Counted from the first letter of the stretch, positions 19,815-30,819 are shown. The stretch: DNA of 32,691 nt from Methylotenera sp. (GCA_025359405.1 JANYGD010000161.1:1-32691), one strand, 5' to 3'. The notes: generated by a model from the sequence alone, not told the origin. Translations and numbers: made by a program.

Positions 19815-20909
19815 CTATTGTTGAATAATGGCATGCTTAATAACGGTGCTTTCAACTGGCAATAATATGGTAAAACACGTGTTTCCAGGCTGACTTTCGC
19901 AATCAATCATACCGTGGTGTTGTGTAACAAAGGTCTGCGCTAAGGCAAGTCCAAGACCACTTCCCCCTTCGTGTCCGGAAACCAAAGGGTAAAAAATTCT
20001 GTCGCGAATATCTACAGGTATGCCAGGGCCGTTATCAATAATTTGCAATTTAATGGCAACACGATAACGCTTTTTAGAAAGTGTTACTTGGCGTTCTGCA
20101 CGCGTTCTAAGCACCACTTCTGCATTTGCTGTGCCGCCCGTCTGCATGGCCTGTACAGCGTTGCGCGCGATATTGAGCACTGCTTGAATCAGCTTTTCGC
20201 GATCGCCAATTAAATCAGGTAAGCTGGTATCGTAATCACGCCGTACTTTGATATTGTTGGGGGATTCGGCCAGTAGCAGGCTACGCACGCGCTCAAGCAC
20301 TTCGTGAATGTTGGTTGACTCATATTTCGGCACGCGATGCGGTACCAGCAGCCTATCCATCAGGCTTTGCAGCCTATCAGCCTCTTTAATAATCACTTGC
20401 GTATATTCGCGCAAACTAGGGTTTGGCAGCTCGTGTTCTAGCAATTGCGCTGCGCCGCGCAGGCCGCCTAATGGGTTGCGAATTTCGTGCGCTAGGTTAC
20501 GTAAAAGTTCTGAATTAGCTTGTTGCTGAATTAACATACGCTCTTCACGTGCGATGCGCAGTTGTTGATCCATTTGCTGAAACTCAAGCAATAACTTGGC
20601 TGCACCAATATCTACGGGTGTTACTGTGCACGTGACGGCAAACGAGTGCTGACGCACTGTTGTGAGCGCAAACTCATGTTCACGGTAGGGGCTATTATTT
20701 TTAACGGCGTTATCAATAGCGATTTGTAAAATCTCACAATTCAGAAAAACTTCTGAAATGTGGTTACCATGAATCTGTGTAGCACTTAGAGCAAATAAAA
20801 TCTCCGTGCTAGGATTAGCATAAACAACGCGATGCGACTGATCGAGCAAAATCACCGCGGTGGCAAGATGCTCTAAACCAGAAAAACCTGAAGGAATATT
20901 TTGTAGCAT
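19815..20909 (-). CDS. ntrB: Nitrogen regulation sensor histidine kinase NtrB (NR(II))
   Basis: PAS domain, H-box NLAHEIRNPLGGLRGAAQLLE, N/G boxes; adjacent to ntrC. Confidence 0.95.
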   Translation of the reverse strand: MLQNIPSGFSGLEHLATAVILLDQSHRVVYANPSTEILFALSATQIHGNHISEVFLNCEILQIAIDNAVKNNSPYREHEFALTTVRQHSFAVTCTVTPVDIGAAKLLLEFQQMDQQLRIAREERMLIQQQANSELLRNLAHEIRNPLGGLRGAAQLLEHELPNPSLREYTQVIIKEADRLQSLMDRLLVPHRVPKYESTNIHEVLERVRSLLLAESPNNIKVRRDYDTSLPDLIGDREKLIQAVLNIARNAVQAMQTGGTANAEVVLRTRAERQVTLSKKRYRVAIKLQIIDNGPGIPVDIRDRIFYPLVSGHEGGSGLGLALAQTFVTQHHGMIDCESQPGNTCFTILLPVESTVIKHAIIQQ

Positions 20910-21017
20910 AGCTTAAGCTCAAGATAGCATAGAAATTGTATAGCAATTGGAACCTTGCTAGTATCTAAGCAAAAGCTAAGCCAGCTTTGGCATTAGCCCA
21001 AAAATTTAAAGATTTAG

Positions 21018-21554
21018 CTAATTTGCTGTGTTAATTTCTTTTTCTAATAAATCAATATTGCGTTGATGCGCATCCACATCGTCCTGCAAAGCTTTCATTT
21101 TTTCATCAAATTTAGGCACGTTGCGTAATGTATTGCCACCCGATTTTTTACCATTAGGGCCAGTAACTACTGGTGTTTTGAAAACTTCTGGGTTAGATTC
21201 GCCTTCGGCATAGGCTTTTTTAGCATCTTCAAGCGCTTTTTTCTCAGCGTCTAATTCACCCTGTAAAATTTCTTTACGCTTGCTATCACGTTGATTTTGC
21301 GTGCCGCTATCCACCTTGGGAAAGCCTTCTGGCGTTGCTGTACGCGTCTGTGACGCGCGTTTACCTTCATGGCTATCATTACCAAAGTTTGTATCCGCAG
21401 GCTCTAACTCGAGTTTTTTTGCACCCTTAATTTTAACGTTAGAATACGTCACATGCCCTTCCGCATCTACCGTTTTATAGATTGCAGCTTGCACCATAAT
21501 TGGCAGCATCAAAGCTGATAATAAAATGCTTAAAAGAGTAATTTGTTTAGTCAT
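21018..21554 (-). CDS. DUF4124 domain-containing protein
   Basis: Signal peptide then AAIYKTVDAEGHVTYSNVKIKGA; coiled-coil C-terminus. Confidence 0.85.
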   Translation of the reverse strand: MTKQITLLSILLSALMLPIMVQAAIYKTVDAEGHVTYSNVKIKGAKKLELEPADTNFGNDSHEGKRASQTRTATPEGFPKVDSGTQNQRDSKRKEILQGELDAEKKALEDAKKAYAEGESNPEVFKTPVVTGPNGKKSGGNTLRNVPKFDEKMKALQDDVDAHQRNIDLLEKEINTAN

Positions 21555-21672
21555 ACCAATAGTTTAGATGAGAGTCTTACAGTTAGCAACGAAGTATTGG
21601 TTATTTTGGTTGACGGCCATAGGTTGAAATGGCATAAGTGTGCTATACACACAACAAGCAAAAAATGAAAAA

Positions 21673-21690
21673 GGGCAGCCTAAGCTGCCC
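21673..21690 (-). terminator. Rho-independent terminator downstream of glnA
   Basis: Minus strand GGGCAGC-ttag-GCTGCCC followed by TTTTTcattttt. Confidence 0.9.
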
Positions 21691-21713
21691 CATTTTGGTG
21701 CGTTTTTACCAAC

Positions 21714-23123
21714 TTAACAACTATAGTACATGCCAAACTCAATTGGGTGTGGTGTCATACGCATTTTGGTCACTTCTTCCATTTTTAGTTCGATGTAAGA
21801 GTTGATCCAGTCATCCGTAAACACGCCACCACGGGTTAAGAACTCGCGGTCGCTATCCAAATACTCCAGTGCTTGCTCTAATGAAGAACATACAGTTGGG
21901 ATTTGCGCATCTTCTTCTGGAGACAGATGGTACAAGTCTTTAGTGGCAGGTTCACCTGGGTGAATTTTGTTTTGTACGCCATCTAAACCGGCCATCATCA
22001 ATGCGCTAAATGCTAGGTATGGGTTAGCGATTGGGTCTGGAAAGCGTGCCTCAATACGACGTGCTTTTTCGCCATGAACAAATGGAATGCGGATAGAAGC
22101 AGAGCGGTTTTTAGCCGAATAAGCCAATTTTACTGGTGCTTCAAAGCCTGGCACCAAGCGTTTATATGAGTTAGTGCCCGGGTTGGTAATCGCGTTTAAA
22201 GCGCGTGCATGTTTGATAATGCCGCCAATGTAGAAAAGTGCGAAATCGCTCAAACCCGCATAGCCATTGCCTGCAAACAGGTTTTTGCCATCTTTCCAAA
22301 TAGATTGATGTACGTGCATGCCGCTACCGTTATCGCCAACGATAGGTTTTGGCATAAATGTGGCTGTTTTACCATAAGCGTGTGCCGTGTTCAGCACCAC
22401 GTATTTCAAAATTTGTGTCCAGTCTGCGCGTTGTGTCAGGCTAGAGAATTTAGTACCGATTTCACATTGGCCAGCCGTGCCCACCTCGTGGTGATGCACC
22501 TCAACAGGCACACCCATTTCTTCTAGTGACATGCAAATAGCAGAACGGATATCTTGCAATGAATCGACCGGAGGCACTGGAAAGTAGCCGCCTTTAACGC
22601 CTGGGCGATGGCCAGTGTTGCCGCCTTCAAACTTGTCACCAGAAGACCAAGCAGCCTCTTCTGAGTTGATTTGCATACCGCAGCCTCCCATGCCAGCGCT
22701 CCAAGTCACGCTGTCAAAAATAAAGAATTCTGGCTCTGGGCCAAAATAAGCCGTATCACCAATACCTGTTGATTTTAAATAAGCCTCAGCGCGTTTTGCC
22801 AAGCTGCGCGGGTCACGCTCGTAACCTTTGCCGTCAGTTGGGTCAACCACATCGCAGGTTAAAATCAGCGTTGGCTCATCCATAAAGGGGTCGATATTGG
22901 CGGTTGAAGGGTCTGGCATCAATTGCATATCAGAGGCTTGAATGCCTTTCCAGCCTGCGATTGAAGATCCATCAAAGGCGTGGCCTTCGGTAAATTTTTC
23001 TTCATTAAATGCAGAAACAGGCACAGAAACGTGTTGCTCTTTACCACGTGTATCGGTAAAACGAAAATCGACAAACTTGATATCGTTATCTTTTACCATT
23101 TTCATTACTTTAGCCACTGACAT
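21714..23123 (-). CDS. glnA: Glutamine synthetase type I
   Basis: 469 aa; [41 protein letters not shown], adenylylation-site region [10 protein letters not shown]. Confidence 0.98.
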   Translation of the reverse strand: MSVAKVMKMVKDNDIKFVDFRFTDTRGKEQHVSVPVSAFNEEKFTEGHAFDGSSIAGWKGIQASDMQLMPDPSTANIDPFMDEPTLILTCDVVDPTDGKGYERDPRSLAKRAEAYLKSTGIGDTAYFGPEPEFFIFDSVTWSAGMGGCGMQINSEEAAWSSGDKFEGGNTGHRPGVKGGYFPVPPVDSLQDIRSAICMSLEEMGVPVEVHHHEVGTAGQCEIGTKFSSLTQRADWTQILKYVVLNTAHAYGKTATFMPKPIVGDNGSGMHVHQSIWKDGKNLFAGNGYAGLSDFALFYIGGIIKHARALNAITNPGTNSYKRLVPGFEAPVKLAYSAKNRSASIRIPFVHGEKARRIEARFPDPIANPYLAFSALMMAGLDGVQNKIHPGEPATKDLYHLSPEEDAQIPTVCSSLEQALEYLDSDREFLTRGGVFTDDWINSYIELKMEEVTKMRMTPHPIEFGMYYSC

Positions 23124-23209
23124 CAGAATCTCCTAGACGATATAATTAAAAACAAGGATTAGACAAAACAAATTAATTTAATAACACAAAATGTTAACTG
23201 CATTATTTT

Positions 23210-23225
23210 AGCAGGAACTGTGCCA
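23210..23225 (-). promoter_or_regulatory. Sigma-54 promoter of glnA (TGGCACAGTTCCTGCT)
   Basis: Matches TGGCACRNNNNTTGCW with one mismatch and correct GG/GC spacing, ~87 bp upstream of the glnA ATG. Confidence 0.85.
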
Positions 23226-23315
23226 GCGAAAAATAGGAAAAATTGGTTTTTAGTCATTCACTTAGCAAATAAGCATAAAATAGTGCGCCCGAAAATTGAG
23301 CATCAGTGCTAAAAA

Positions 23316-23332
23316 TGCACCATAATAGTGCA
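23316..23332. promoter_or_regulatory. NtrC binding site TGCACCATAATAGTGCA
   Basis: Exact match to TGCACY-N5-RGTGCA, ~100 bp upstream of the sigma-54 -24 element. Confidence 0.88.
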
Positions 23333-23406
23333 CAATAGGATTGCCATCGTTGAATTTGATTTCGCGCTATAATTTGATGCAATTAAATACTATCTAGGAA
23401 TTTGTA

Positions 23407-23856
23407 ATGGAAACGATCAGCAAAATCCTCGAGCGTGCAAAAAAGCGTTCAGAAGAATTAAATTTGCCTTATGCAGGCGCGCTTACACCACAAGAGGCGT
23501 ATGAGGTGCTGCAAAAAAATGCGCACGCTAAATTGGTAGATGTGCGTAGCCAAGCGGAGCTGGATTTGGTTGGTAATGTTCCAGGCGCAACGCATATAGA
23601 GTGGGCATTTTATCCAGGTATGATAGCTAATCCTGATTTTTCAATTCATTTGGATATGCAGGTTGATAAGGAAGCGCTGGTTATTTTTATGTGTAGAACC
23701 GGAGGTCGCTCGCATCACGCAGCTGTAACTGCAGCAAAGATAGGCTTTACAGAAGCATACAATATGCTGGAGGGCTTTGAGGGTGAAGCGAATGCGCAAA
23801 AGCAGCGCACGCTAATTAACGGCTGGAAGCATACTGGCTTGCCTTGGAATAATTGA
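23407..23856 (+). CDS. Rhodanese-like domain protein
   Basis: 149 aa; 'AKLVDVRSQAELDLVGNVPGATHIEW', active-site loop CRTGGRS. Confidence 0.9.
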   Translation: METISKILERAKKRSEELNLPYAGALTPQEAYEVLQKNAHAKLVDVRSQAELDLVGNVPGATHIEWAFYPGMIANPDFSIHLDMQVDKEALVIFMCRTGGRSHHAAVTAAKIGFTEAYNMLEGFEGEANAQKQRTLINGWKHTGLPWNN

Positions 23857-23870
23857 AGGTAAGTTAACAC

Positions 23871-24671
23871 ATGACAGATAAATATGCCGTCATTGGCAAT
23901 CCTATTTCTCATAGTAAATCGCCACAAATTCATGCGGAATTTGCTAAACAAACTAATCAAGATATAAGCTACAAGGCAATATTGGCGCCGTTAGATGGGT
24001 TTGAAGTGACAGTGCGCAGGCTAATAGACGATGGCTATAAAGGCGTGAATGTCACAGTGCCGTTTAAATTGCAGGCATTTTTACTTAGTGATACGCTCTC
24101 GCCACTTGCCCAATCGGCAGATGCCGCCAATACACTCATTCTTAATAGAAAAAATATTCAAGGCCATAATACAGATGGCATTGGTTTAATTAGCGATATT
24201 ACCAAGAATTTAGGCCTTGCCTTGCAAGGCAAGCGGGTATTGCTTCTTGGGGCAGGTGGTGCGGCAGAAGGCGTTTTTAAGCCAATTTTAGAGCAAAATC
24301 CTGCAGTATTAGTTGTGGCCAATCGCACACTAGAAAAAGCGCAAAAAATGGTGAATAAATCGCCCAATAAAGCCAGCACCAGCACCTTTGGTGCCTTGCA
24401 AGGTCAGTTTGACATTGTGATTAATGCAACTTCTACAGGCATAAGCGATATTGCTTTGCCCATACCTAGCTCAATTTTCTCTAAAGATTGCTTAGCTTAT
24501 GACATGATGTATGGCCGTGAAACACCATTTATGGCGCAGGCTAGAGCCACAGGCGCGCAAGTGGCAGATGGTTTGGGCATGCTAGTTGAGCAAGCTGCGG
24601 AGGCGTTTTATTTGTGGCGCAATGTGCGGCCAAAAACCGCACCAGTAATAGCAACGCTTAGAAAAATATAA
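23871..24671 (+). CDS. aroE: Shikimate dehydrogenase
   Basis: YAVIGNPISHSKSPQIHAEFAKQ, GVNVTVPFK, LLGAGGAAEGV, DGLGMLVEQAAEAF. Confidence 0.97.
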   Translation: MTDKYAVIGNPISHSKSPQIHAEFAKQTNQDISYKAILAPLDGFEVTVRRLIDDGYKGVNVTVPFKLQAFLLSDTLSPLAQSADAANTLILNRKNIQGHNTDGIGLISDITKNLGLALQGKRVLLLGAGGAAEGVFKPILEQNPAVLVVANRTLEKAQKMVNKSPNKASTSTFGALQGQFDIVINATSTGISDIALPIPSSIFSKDCLAYDMMYGRETPFMAQARATGAQVADGLGMLVEQAAEAFYLWRNVRPKTAPVIATLRKI

Positions 24672-24672
24672 A

Positions 24673-25407
24673 TTGATTCGTTGGCTGCTCAACAATAAAC
24701 CAAATGCCCACCCCATGGGCTTTGGTGGATTTTTAAAACGCGCTTTCGTACTGTTTTTCACCGTAGTGTTGCTATATCAACTTTGGATTTTTCTGCACAT
24801 TTGCTGGTGGATTAAATTCAACCCATCTTCCAGCGCGTTTATGGAAGACCGCTTACAGATAATTCAAGAAACCAAGCCAGATGCCGAGTTGAAATATAAA
24901 TGGGTAGATTACTCACATATTTCGAATAACCTAAAACGCGCCGTCATTGCCAGTGAAGATTCCAAATTTAACGATCACGAAGGCTTCGATTGGGAAGGCA
25001 TAGAAAAAGCTTACGAGAAAAACCTGAAAAAAGGCAAAATCGTCGCAGGCGGCTCTACCATTAGTCAGCAGTTGGCCAAGAACTTATTTTTATCCAGTAA
25101 ACGCACGCCTTGGCGCAAAGGTGAAGAGGCCATCATCACTGTGATGCTAGAAAAAATGCTCAGCAAACAGCGCATTTTAGAAATTTATTTAAACGTGATT
25201 GAATGGGGCAACGGCATATTTGGCGCAGAGGCCGCGGCAAGACATTATTTTAAAACTAGCGTAGCCGGTTTATCGGCGCCACAAGCGGCAAAACTCGCCG
25301 CCATGATACCTAACCCGCGCTTTTACGATGTGCATAAATCGACCAGTTATTTAAACCGTCGTACCGCGACCATACAAGCTAGAATGCGTTTTGCAGAGCT
25401 GCCTTAA
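24673..25407 (+). CDS. mtgA: Monofunctional biosynthetic peptidoglycan transglycosylase
   Basis: GT51 motifs ASEDSKFNDHEGFDWEGIEKAYEKN, GGSTISQQLAKNLFLS; TTG start. Confidence 0.95.
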   Translation: MIRWLLNNKPNAHPMGFGGFLKRAFVLFFTVVLLYQLWIFLHICWWIKFNPSSSAFMEDRLQIIQETKPDAELKYKWVDYSHISNNLKRAVIASEDSKFNDHEGFDWEGIEKAYEKNLKKGKIVAGGSTISQQLAKNLFLSSKRTPWRKGEEAIITVMLEKMLSKQRILEIYLNVIEWGNGIFGAEAAARHYFKTSVAGLSAPQAAKLAAMIPNPRFYDVHKSTSYLNRRTATIQARMRFAELP

Positions 25408-25408
25408 T

Positions 25409-25633
25409 TTACTGTGTTAAATAGGCAACTATTTTCCTCACCACGGGGGCAATCAGAAAAATACTGGGGAAGGCAATTGGCCAAGCAAGCGCAAAAGAAT
25501 GTAGCCATTGCGCGACGAAATGCGTCGTAAAGCCTAGATGAATGGCAGTGAGTATGCCCGACATGAGAAATGCCATGAGTACTGACATAAAAAATGCGAA
25601 TAATAAATTGGTATGTTTTGGGTTGATTTTCAT
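25409..25633 (-). CDS. DUF2798 small membrane protein
   Basis: 74 aa with two TM segments, DUF2798-like; starts 1 nt after the uvrA stop. Confidence 0.75.
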   Translation of the reverse strand: MKINPKHTNLLFAFFMSVLMAFLMSGILTAIHLGFTTHFVAQWLHSFALAWPIAFPSIFLIAPVVRKIVAYLTQ

Positions 25634-25634
25634 T

Positions 25635-28448
25635 TTATAAAATGGCTTTCAAATATTTCCCAGTATAGCTTTTTTTGTTTTCCGCCACTTGTTCGGGTGT
25701 GCCTTCCGCAATCACCGAACCACCACCATCGCCGCCTTCTGGACCCATGTCTATCAACCAATCGGCGGTTTTAATCACATCCAGATTATGCTCGATAATA
25801 ATCACAGTGTTACCCGCGTCGCGCAAGCGGTGAATCACATCCAACAATAGCTGAATATCGGCGAAGTGCAAGCCAGTGGTGGGCTCATCCAAAATATATA
25901 ATGTGCGACCCGTGTCGCGTTTGCTCAATTCTAGTGAAAGTTTTACGCGTTGCGCTTCACCGCCGCTTAATGTGGTGGCAGATTGCCCAAGAGTAATGTA
26001 GCCCAAACCCACGTCTAGCAAGGTTCTCAGCTTACGCGCGACGACAGGAATCGCCTTGAAAAATTCATGCGCTTGTTCCACCGTCATCTCTAGCACTTCG
26101 CGAATATTTTTACCTTTAAAATGAATTTCCAACGTTTCGCGGTTGTAGCGTTGGCCTTTGCACACGTCGCAGGGCACGTAAACGTCGGGTAAAAAGTGCA
26201 TTTCTACGCGAATCACACCATCGCCTTGGCAGGCTTCGCAGCGGCCACCTTTTACGTTAAATGAATATCTGCCTGGTCCGTAGCCGCGCGCGCGGCTCTC
26301 GGGCACACCAGCAAATAAATCGCGAATAGGTGTAAATAAGCCTGTATATGTCGCAGGGTTTGAACGTGGCGTACGACCAATCGGGCTTTGGTCAACGTCC
26401 ACCACCTTGTCGAAAAACGCCAAGCCATCCACCTCGCCAAACGGCGCAGGCTCAGTGTTGCTGCCGTATAAATGCTGCGCGACGACGCGATAAAGCGTGT
26501 CGTTAATGAGTGTCGATTTGCCGCTACCAGAAACGCCTGTAACACAGGTGAGCAGCCCAACGGGGATTTCTACGGACACATTTTTTAAGTTGTTGCCAGT
26601 GGCATTAGTGAGTTTTAGCCAGCGTGAAGGGTCAGTTTTGGTGCGCGTTTTTTTGTAGATAATTTGCTTTTTACCGCTTAAATATTGGCCTGTAAGCGAT
26701 TTTGCATTGGCTTGAATTTCCGTAGGCGTGCCTTCCGCCACGATTCTTCCACCGTGCTCGCCAGCGCCAGGGCCAATATCCACCACGTAATCTGCACTCA
26801 AAATCGCATCGTGGTCGTGCTCAACCACAATCACCGTGTTGCCAATGTCACGCAAACGTTTAAGTGTTTCCAGCAATCTATCATTGTCGCGTTGATGCAA
26901 GCCGATTGAAGGTTCGTCCAGCACATACATTACGCCCGTTAAGCCGCTGCCAATTTGGCTGGCTAATCTAATTCTTTGTGCCTCGCCACCAGACAAAGTC
27001 TCGGCCGAGCGTGAAAGTGACAAATATTCCAGTCCGACGTTGGTTAAAAACTTAAGACGATTCTGAATTTCCGTCACGATTTTATCGGCAATGGCCAGCT
27101 TAGCACCTTTTAATTCAAGCGTTTCAAAAAAAGTGAGCGCTTGCTTTAACGGAACTTCACATACTTGATGGATATTTTTATTACCCACTTTTACGTGCCG
27201 TGCTTCGATGCGCAGTCGCGTGCCAGCACATTCTGGGCAGGGCTGATTATTGAGATATTTAGCCAACTCTTCGCGCACGGCAGATGAATCACTTTCGCGA
27301 TAACGGCGTTGCAGATTGTTTAAAATACCTTCGAAGGTATGCGTTTTTCCAAAAAAAGTGCCGCGCTCGTTTAAGTATTTAAAGGCAATTTGTTCACGCC
27401 CAGAGCCGTTTAATAGCACGTCTTGAATATGCAGTGGCAAGTCTTCAAACGCCATTTCTAAATCAAAATTGTAATGCGCGGCCAAGCTTGCCAGCATCTG
27501 AAAATAAAATTGGTTGCGTTTATCCCAGCCTTTAATGGCGCCGCTTGCCAGGGATAAGGTGGGGAAAGCGACGACGCGTTTTGGGTCGAAAAAGCTGATG
27601 TTGCCCAAGCCATCGCACTTGGGGCACGCGCCCATTGGGTTGTTGAACGAGAATAGGCGTGGCTCTAATTCTGCCAAAGAATAATCGCATACCGGACAAG
27701 AGAATTTAGCCGAAAATAAATGCTCTTTTTCGCTATCCATTTCCAGCGCAATTGCCTTGCCATCCGCCAAACGAAGCGCGGTTTCTAGCGATTCCGCAAT
27801 GCGTTGCTTCATATCTTCTTTGATTTTTAGGCGATCCACAACAACATCTACCGTGTGCTTGGTGGTTTTGGCAAGTTGCGGCAGCGCGTCCATTTCGTAA
27901 ATTTTGCCATCTATTCTTAGTCTTACGAAACCTTGTGCTTTTAGGTCATCAAATAAATCCAGTTGCTCGCCCTTGCGGTTCGCCACCACGGGTGCGAGTA
28001 TCATCAGCTTAGCGTCTTCTGGCAGTTTTAAAATGGCATCGACCATTTGCGAAACTGTTTGTGCCTCAAGTTTGATGTTATGGTCTGGGCATTCTGGGTC
28101 GCCAGCGCGTGCGTACAAAAGTCGCAAATAATCATGAATCTCCGTGACTGTGCCGACAGTTGAGCGTGGGTTGTGCGAAGTGGCTTTTTGCTCGATAGAA
28201 ATTGCAGGCGATAAACCTTCAATCAGGTCAACATCAGGCTTATCCATACGCGCTAAAAACTGCCGCGCATAGGCGGAAAGGCTTTCTACGTAGCGGCGCT
28301 GGCCTTCTGCATATAAAGTGTCAAACGCCAAACTGGATTTCCCCGAGCCAGAAAGCCCAGTAATGACAATGAGTTTATTGCGTGGTAAATCCAACGAAAT
28401 ATTTTTAAGGTTATGGGTGCGCGCACCACGAATTTTAATAAATTCCAT
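25635..28448 (-). CDS. uvrA: Excinuclease ABC subunit UvrA
   Basis: 937 aa; two ABC ATPase modules, zinc-binding CxxC sets, start [26 protein letters not shown]. Confidence 0.98.
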   Translation of the reverse strand: MEFIKIRGARTHNLKNISLDLPRNKLIVITGLSGSGKSSLAFDTLYAEGQRRYVESLSAYARQFLARMDKPDVDLIEGLSPAISIEQKATSHNPRSTVGTVTEIHDYLRLLYARAGDPECPDHNIKLEAQTVSQMVDAILKLPEDAKLMILAPVVANRKGEQLDLFDDLKAQGFVRLRIDGKIYEMDALPQLAKTTKHTVDVVVDRLKIKEDMKQRIAESLETALRLADGKAIALEMDSEKEHLFSAKFSCPVCDYSLAELEPRLFSFNNPMGACPKCDGLGNISFFDPKRVVAFPTLSLASGAIKGWDKRNQFYFQMLASLAAHYNFDLEMAFEDLPLHIQDVLLNGSGREQIAFKYLNERGTFFGKTHTFEGILNNLQRRYRESDSSAVREELAKYLNNQPCPECAGTRLRIEARHVKVGNKNIHQVCEVPLKQALTFFETLELKGAKLAIADKIVTEIQNRLKFLTNVGLEYLSLSRSAETLSGGEAQRIRLASQIGSGLTGVMYVLDEPSIGLHQRDNDRLLETLKRLRDIGNTVIVVEHDHDAILSADYVVDIGPGAGEHGGRIVAEGTPTEIQANAKSLTGQYLSGKKQIIYKKTRTKTDPSRWLKLTNATGNNLKNVSVEIPVGLLTCVTGVSGSGKSTLINDTLYRVVAQHLYGSNTEPAPFGEVDGLAFFDKVVDVDQSPIGRTPRSNPATYTGLFTPIRDLFAGVPESRARGYGPGRYSFNVKGGRCEACQGDGVIRVEMHFLPDVYVPCDVCKGQRYNRETLEIHFKGKNIREVLEMTVEQAHEFFKAIPVVARKLRTLLDVGLGYITLGQSATTLSGGEAQRVKLSLELSKRDTGRTLYILDEPTTGLHFADIQLLLDVIHRLRDAGNTVIIIEHNLDVIKTADWLIDMGPEGGDGGGSVIAEGTPEQVAENKKSYTGKYLKAIL

Positions 28449-28475
28449 TGAGCTTTGAACGAAAATTAAGGCAAC

Positions 28476-28491
28476 CTGTTAATATACGCAA
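28476..28491. promoter_or_regulatory. Weak LexA-box-like sequence CTGTTAATATACGCAA
   Basis: CTG-N10-CAA versus CTG-N10-CAG consensus; in the uvrA/MFS divergent promoter region. Confidence 0.35.
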
Positions 28492-28538
28492 TTATTTTGT
28501 TTTCAGCTAAATTTTTCTGTTTTAATTATTAGGTTTTC

Positions 28539-29933
28539 ATGCAAATTTCCGACAAAATGACTAGTACCGAGATGCGAGCAACTGTGAGTTTGGCTTCTAT
28601 CTATGGCTTGCGCATGCTGGGCATGTTTTTAATCTTGCCCATTTTTGCCATTTATGCCGAAAAATTAGAAGGTGGTAGCAACCATACCCTGATCGGCTTG
28701 GCACTTGGTGCGTATGGCCTGATGCAAGTGTTGTTGCAATTGCCTTTTGGCATGGCATCAGATAAATACGGTCGCAAAAAAGTGATTTATGTCGGCCTCA
28801 TTTTATTTGCAATCGGTAGTGTGGTTGCTGCCATGTCGCACGACATTTATATGGTGATTATTGGTCGTGCCATTCAAGGCGCGGGCGCAATTTCTGCCGT
28901 GGTAACCGCGCTGGTGGCGGATTCTACAAGAGAAGAGCATCGCACCAAAGCCATGGCCATGATAGGCGCGACCATTGGTTTGACGTTTGCGGTTTCACTG
29001 GTGGCGGGGCCGCTACTTAACCAATTAATTGGCGTGCCAGGCATTTTTTGGATGACGGCGGTACTTTCTATTTTGGCGCTAGGCGTGGTGAAATACCTTG
29101 TGCCAGACCCTGTTCACAGCCAGTTTCACTCAGACGCGCAAACCGCGCCTAGTAAAATAAAAGATGTGCTGCGCGATAAGCAACTCTTGCGCTTAAACTT
29201 TGGTACTTTTTGTTTGCACGGCGCGCAAATGGCCATGTTTATCGTGGTGCCATTTGCCATAAAAGAAACCAGCGGCATGAACGAAAACCAGCATTGGCAA
29301 GTGTATTTTCCAGTGTTAATCGCATCATTCGCGTTAATGATTCCCGCCATTATTTATGCAGAAAAACGTGCCAAATTGAAACCAGTATTTATCGCGGCAG
29401 TGGCCTTAATGCTGGCAGCGCAAATTGCTTTCGCGCTAAACATTCATGTATTTTGGGGCATTGTGGCTTCACTTTTTGTGTACTTTGTGGCGTTTAATAT
29501 TTTAGAGGCCTCATTGCCTTCGCTCATTTCCAAAATGGCACCTGCCGCCTCAAAGGGCACCGCCATGGGTGTGCATAACACAGCGCAATCGTTCGGCATG
29601 TTTTTAGGCGCAATTATGGGCGGATATTTGTCGCACAAACTGGGCTATTCGGCGGTGTTTGTGTTTTGCGCGGTACTAATGGGCGTATGGTTATTGCTGG
29701 CATTTGGCATGAAAACACCCCCTAGCGTGAAGACAAAGATGTATCATATGGATGGTTTAGACGAGCTAAAAGCCAAAGCGCTGGCAGATAAAATTGGCCA
29801 AATAGCGGGTGTGCAAGAGGTGGTGGCGATTGCAGCTGAGGGTACGATAATAGTAAAAATTAACAATCAGCAAGGCAAAGAGGCGTTTAATTTGGTTGAG
29901 CAAGGTATATTAAAACTGATAGGGAGCAAATAA
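28539..29933 (+). CDS. MFS transporter with C-terminal ferredoxin-like (YAM-type) domain, YajR-like
   Basis: 12-TM MFS with [10 protein letters not shown] motif A; soluble C-terminal segment '[37 protein letters not shown]'. Confidence 0.88.
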   Translation: MQISDKMTSTEMRATVSLASIYGLRMLGMFLILPIFAIYAEKLEGGSNHTLIGLALGAYGLMQVLLQLPFGMASDKYGRKKVIYVGLILFAIGSVVAAMSHDIYMVIIGRAIQGAGAISAVVTALVADSTREEHRTKAMAMIGATIGLTFAVSLVAGPLLNQLIGVPGIFWMTAVLSILALGVVKYLVPDPVHSQFHSDAQTAPSKIKDVLRDKQLLRLNFGTFCLHGAQMAMFIVVPFAIKETSGMNENQHWQVYFPVLIASFALMIPAIIYAEKRAKLKPVFIAAVALMLAAQIAFALNIHVFWGIVASLFVYFVAFNILEASLPSLISKMAPAASKGTAMGVHNTAQSFGMFLGAIMGGYLSHKLGYSAVFVFCAVLMGVWLLLAFGMKTPPSVKTKMYHMDGLDELKAKALADKIGQIAGVQEVVAIAAEGTIIVKINNQQGKEAFNLVEQGILKLIGSK

Positions 29934-30436
29934 TGGCATCGGTAAATAAAGTAATTTTAGTGGGTAATTTGGGGCGAGACCCAGAAGTGCGCTACATGCC
30001 CAACGGTGAAGCAGTATGCAACTTTAGTATTGCCACAACGGAAAACTGGAAAGATAAATCGGGCGTAAAACAAGAAAAAACCGAGTGGCACAATATTGTG
30101 ATGTATCGCAAATTGGCTGAAATAGCGGGCGAATATTTAAAAAAAGGCCGTCCGGTGTATGTGGAAGGCCGCTTGCAAACACGCAAATGGGAGAAGGATG
30201 GCGTAACGCGCTATACCACCGAAATTATTGCCGATAACATGCAAATGCTTGGTAGCAAAGATGGCGGTAGTAGCAATGCAAGTTATGACGGCGGTAGCAT
30301 GGATCAAGGCTCGGCGCCGGATGATATGAATCAAGCGCCCGCTAGACAATCTGCCCAAGCTGCACCGCAACAGGCCCCTGCAAAATCGGGCGGAGGTGGC
30401 AATTTTGACGACTTTGAAGACGATATTCCGTTTTAG
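29933..30436 (+). CDS. ssb: Single-stranded DNA-binding protein
   Basis: [37 protein letters not shown]; acidic tip DFEDDIPF. Confidence 0.98.
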   Translation: MASVNKVILVGNLGRDPEVRYMPNGEAVCNFSIATTENWKDKSGVKQEKTEWHNIVMYRKLAEIAGEYLKKGRPVYVEGRLQTRKWEKDGVTRYTTEIIADNMQMLGSKDGGSSNASYDGGSMDQGSAPDDMNQAPARQSAQAAPQQAPAKSGGGGNFDDFEDDIPF

Positions 30437-30472
30437 CCTGTACCTGCGATGTAATTGTAAAGTATTTTCTTT

Positions 30473-30499
30473 AAGCCCCTGTTTGTAGGGGCTTTTTTT
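30473..30499 (+). terminator. Rho-independent terminator of ssb
   Basis: AAGCCCCT-gtttgt-AGGGGCTT followed by T-rich run. Confidence 0.9.
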
Positions 30500-30819
30500 A
30501 TGTTTATCGAATAAATAAATGTAAAGAATTTTTGACAGAAAAGTAGGTTATTTGACACCTTGTGTTTCTGTAAAGAATATCGTGTTTTTTATATCAAAAG
30601 TACTCAATTAGTCAGTCTTTTGAAAATTCATTATCCCTTTGTGACTAGTTCATAAATTAAAATTCTGTACACCATTCTGACCATTCCAGTGACTAAATAT
30701 AACAGTCTATTTCATGTGTTTTAATTTATTAACAGTTGCGTTGAATTAAATTATGATTTTCTAAAGTTGTGGTAATGAAAAAAAGTTGTTTCGATAATTA
30801 TTAAAAAGATTAGGTTTAT

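Noticed and set aside
23350-23373. TTGAAT…TATAAT as a sigma-70 promoter for the rhodanese gene
   Set aside because: Spacer is only ~12 bp; the TATAAT may be real but no acceptable -35 at 16-18 bp was found.
30437-30819. CRISPR-like array in the repeat-containing ssb-integrase gap
   Set aside because: Only two copies of a 10-nt motif with no regular spacers; better viewed as a possible att/operator region.
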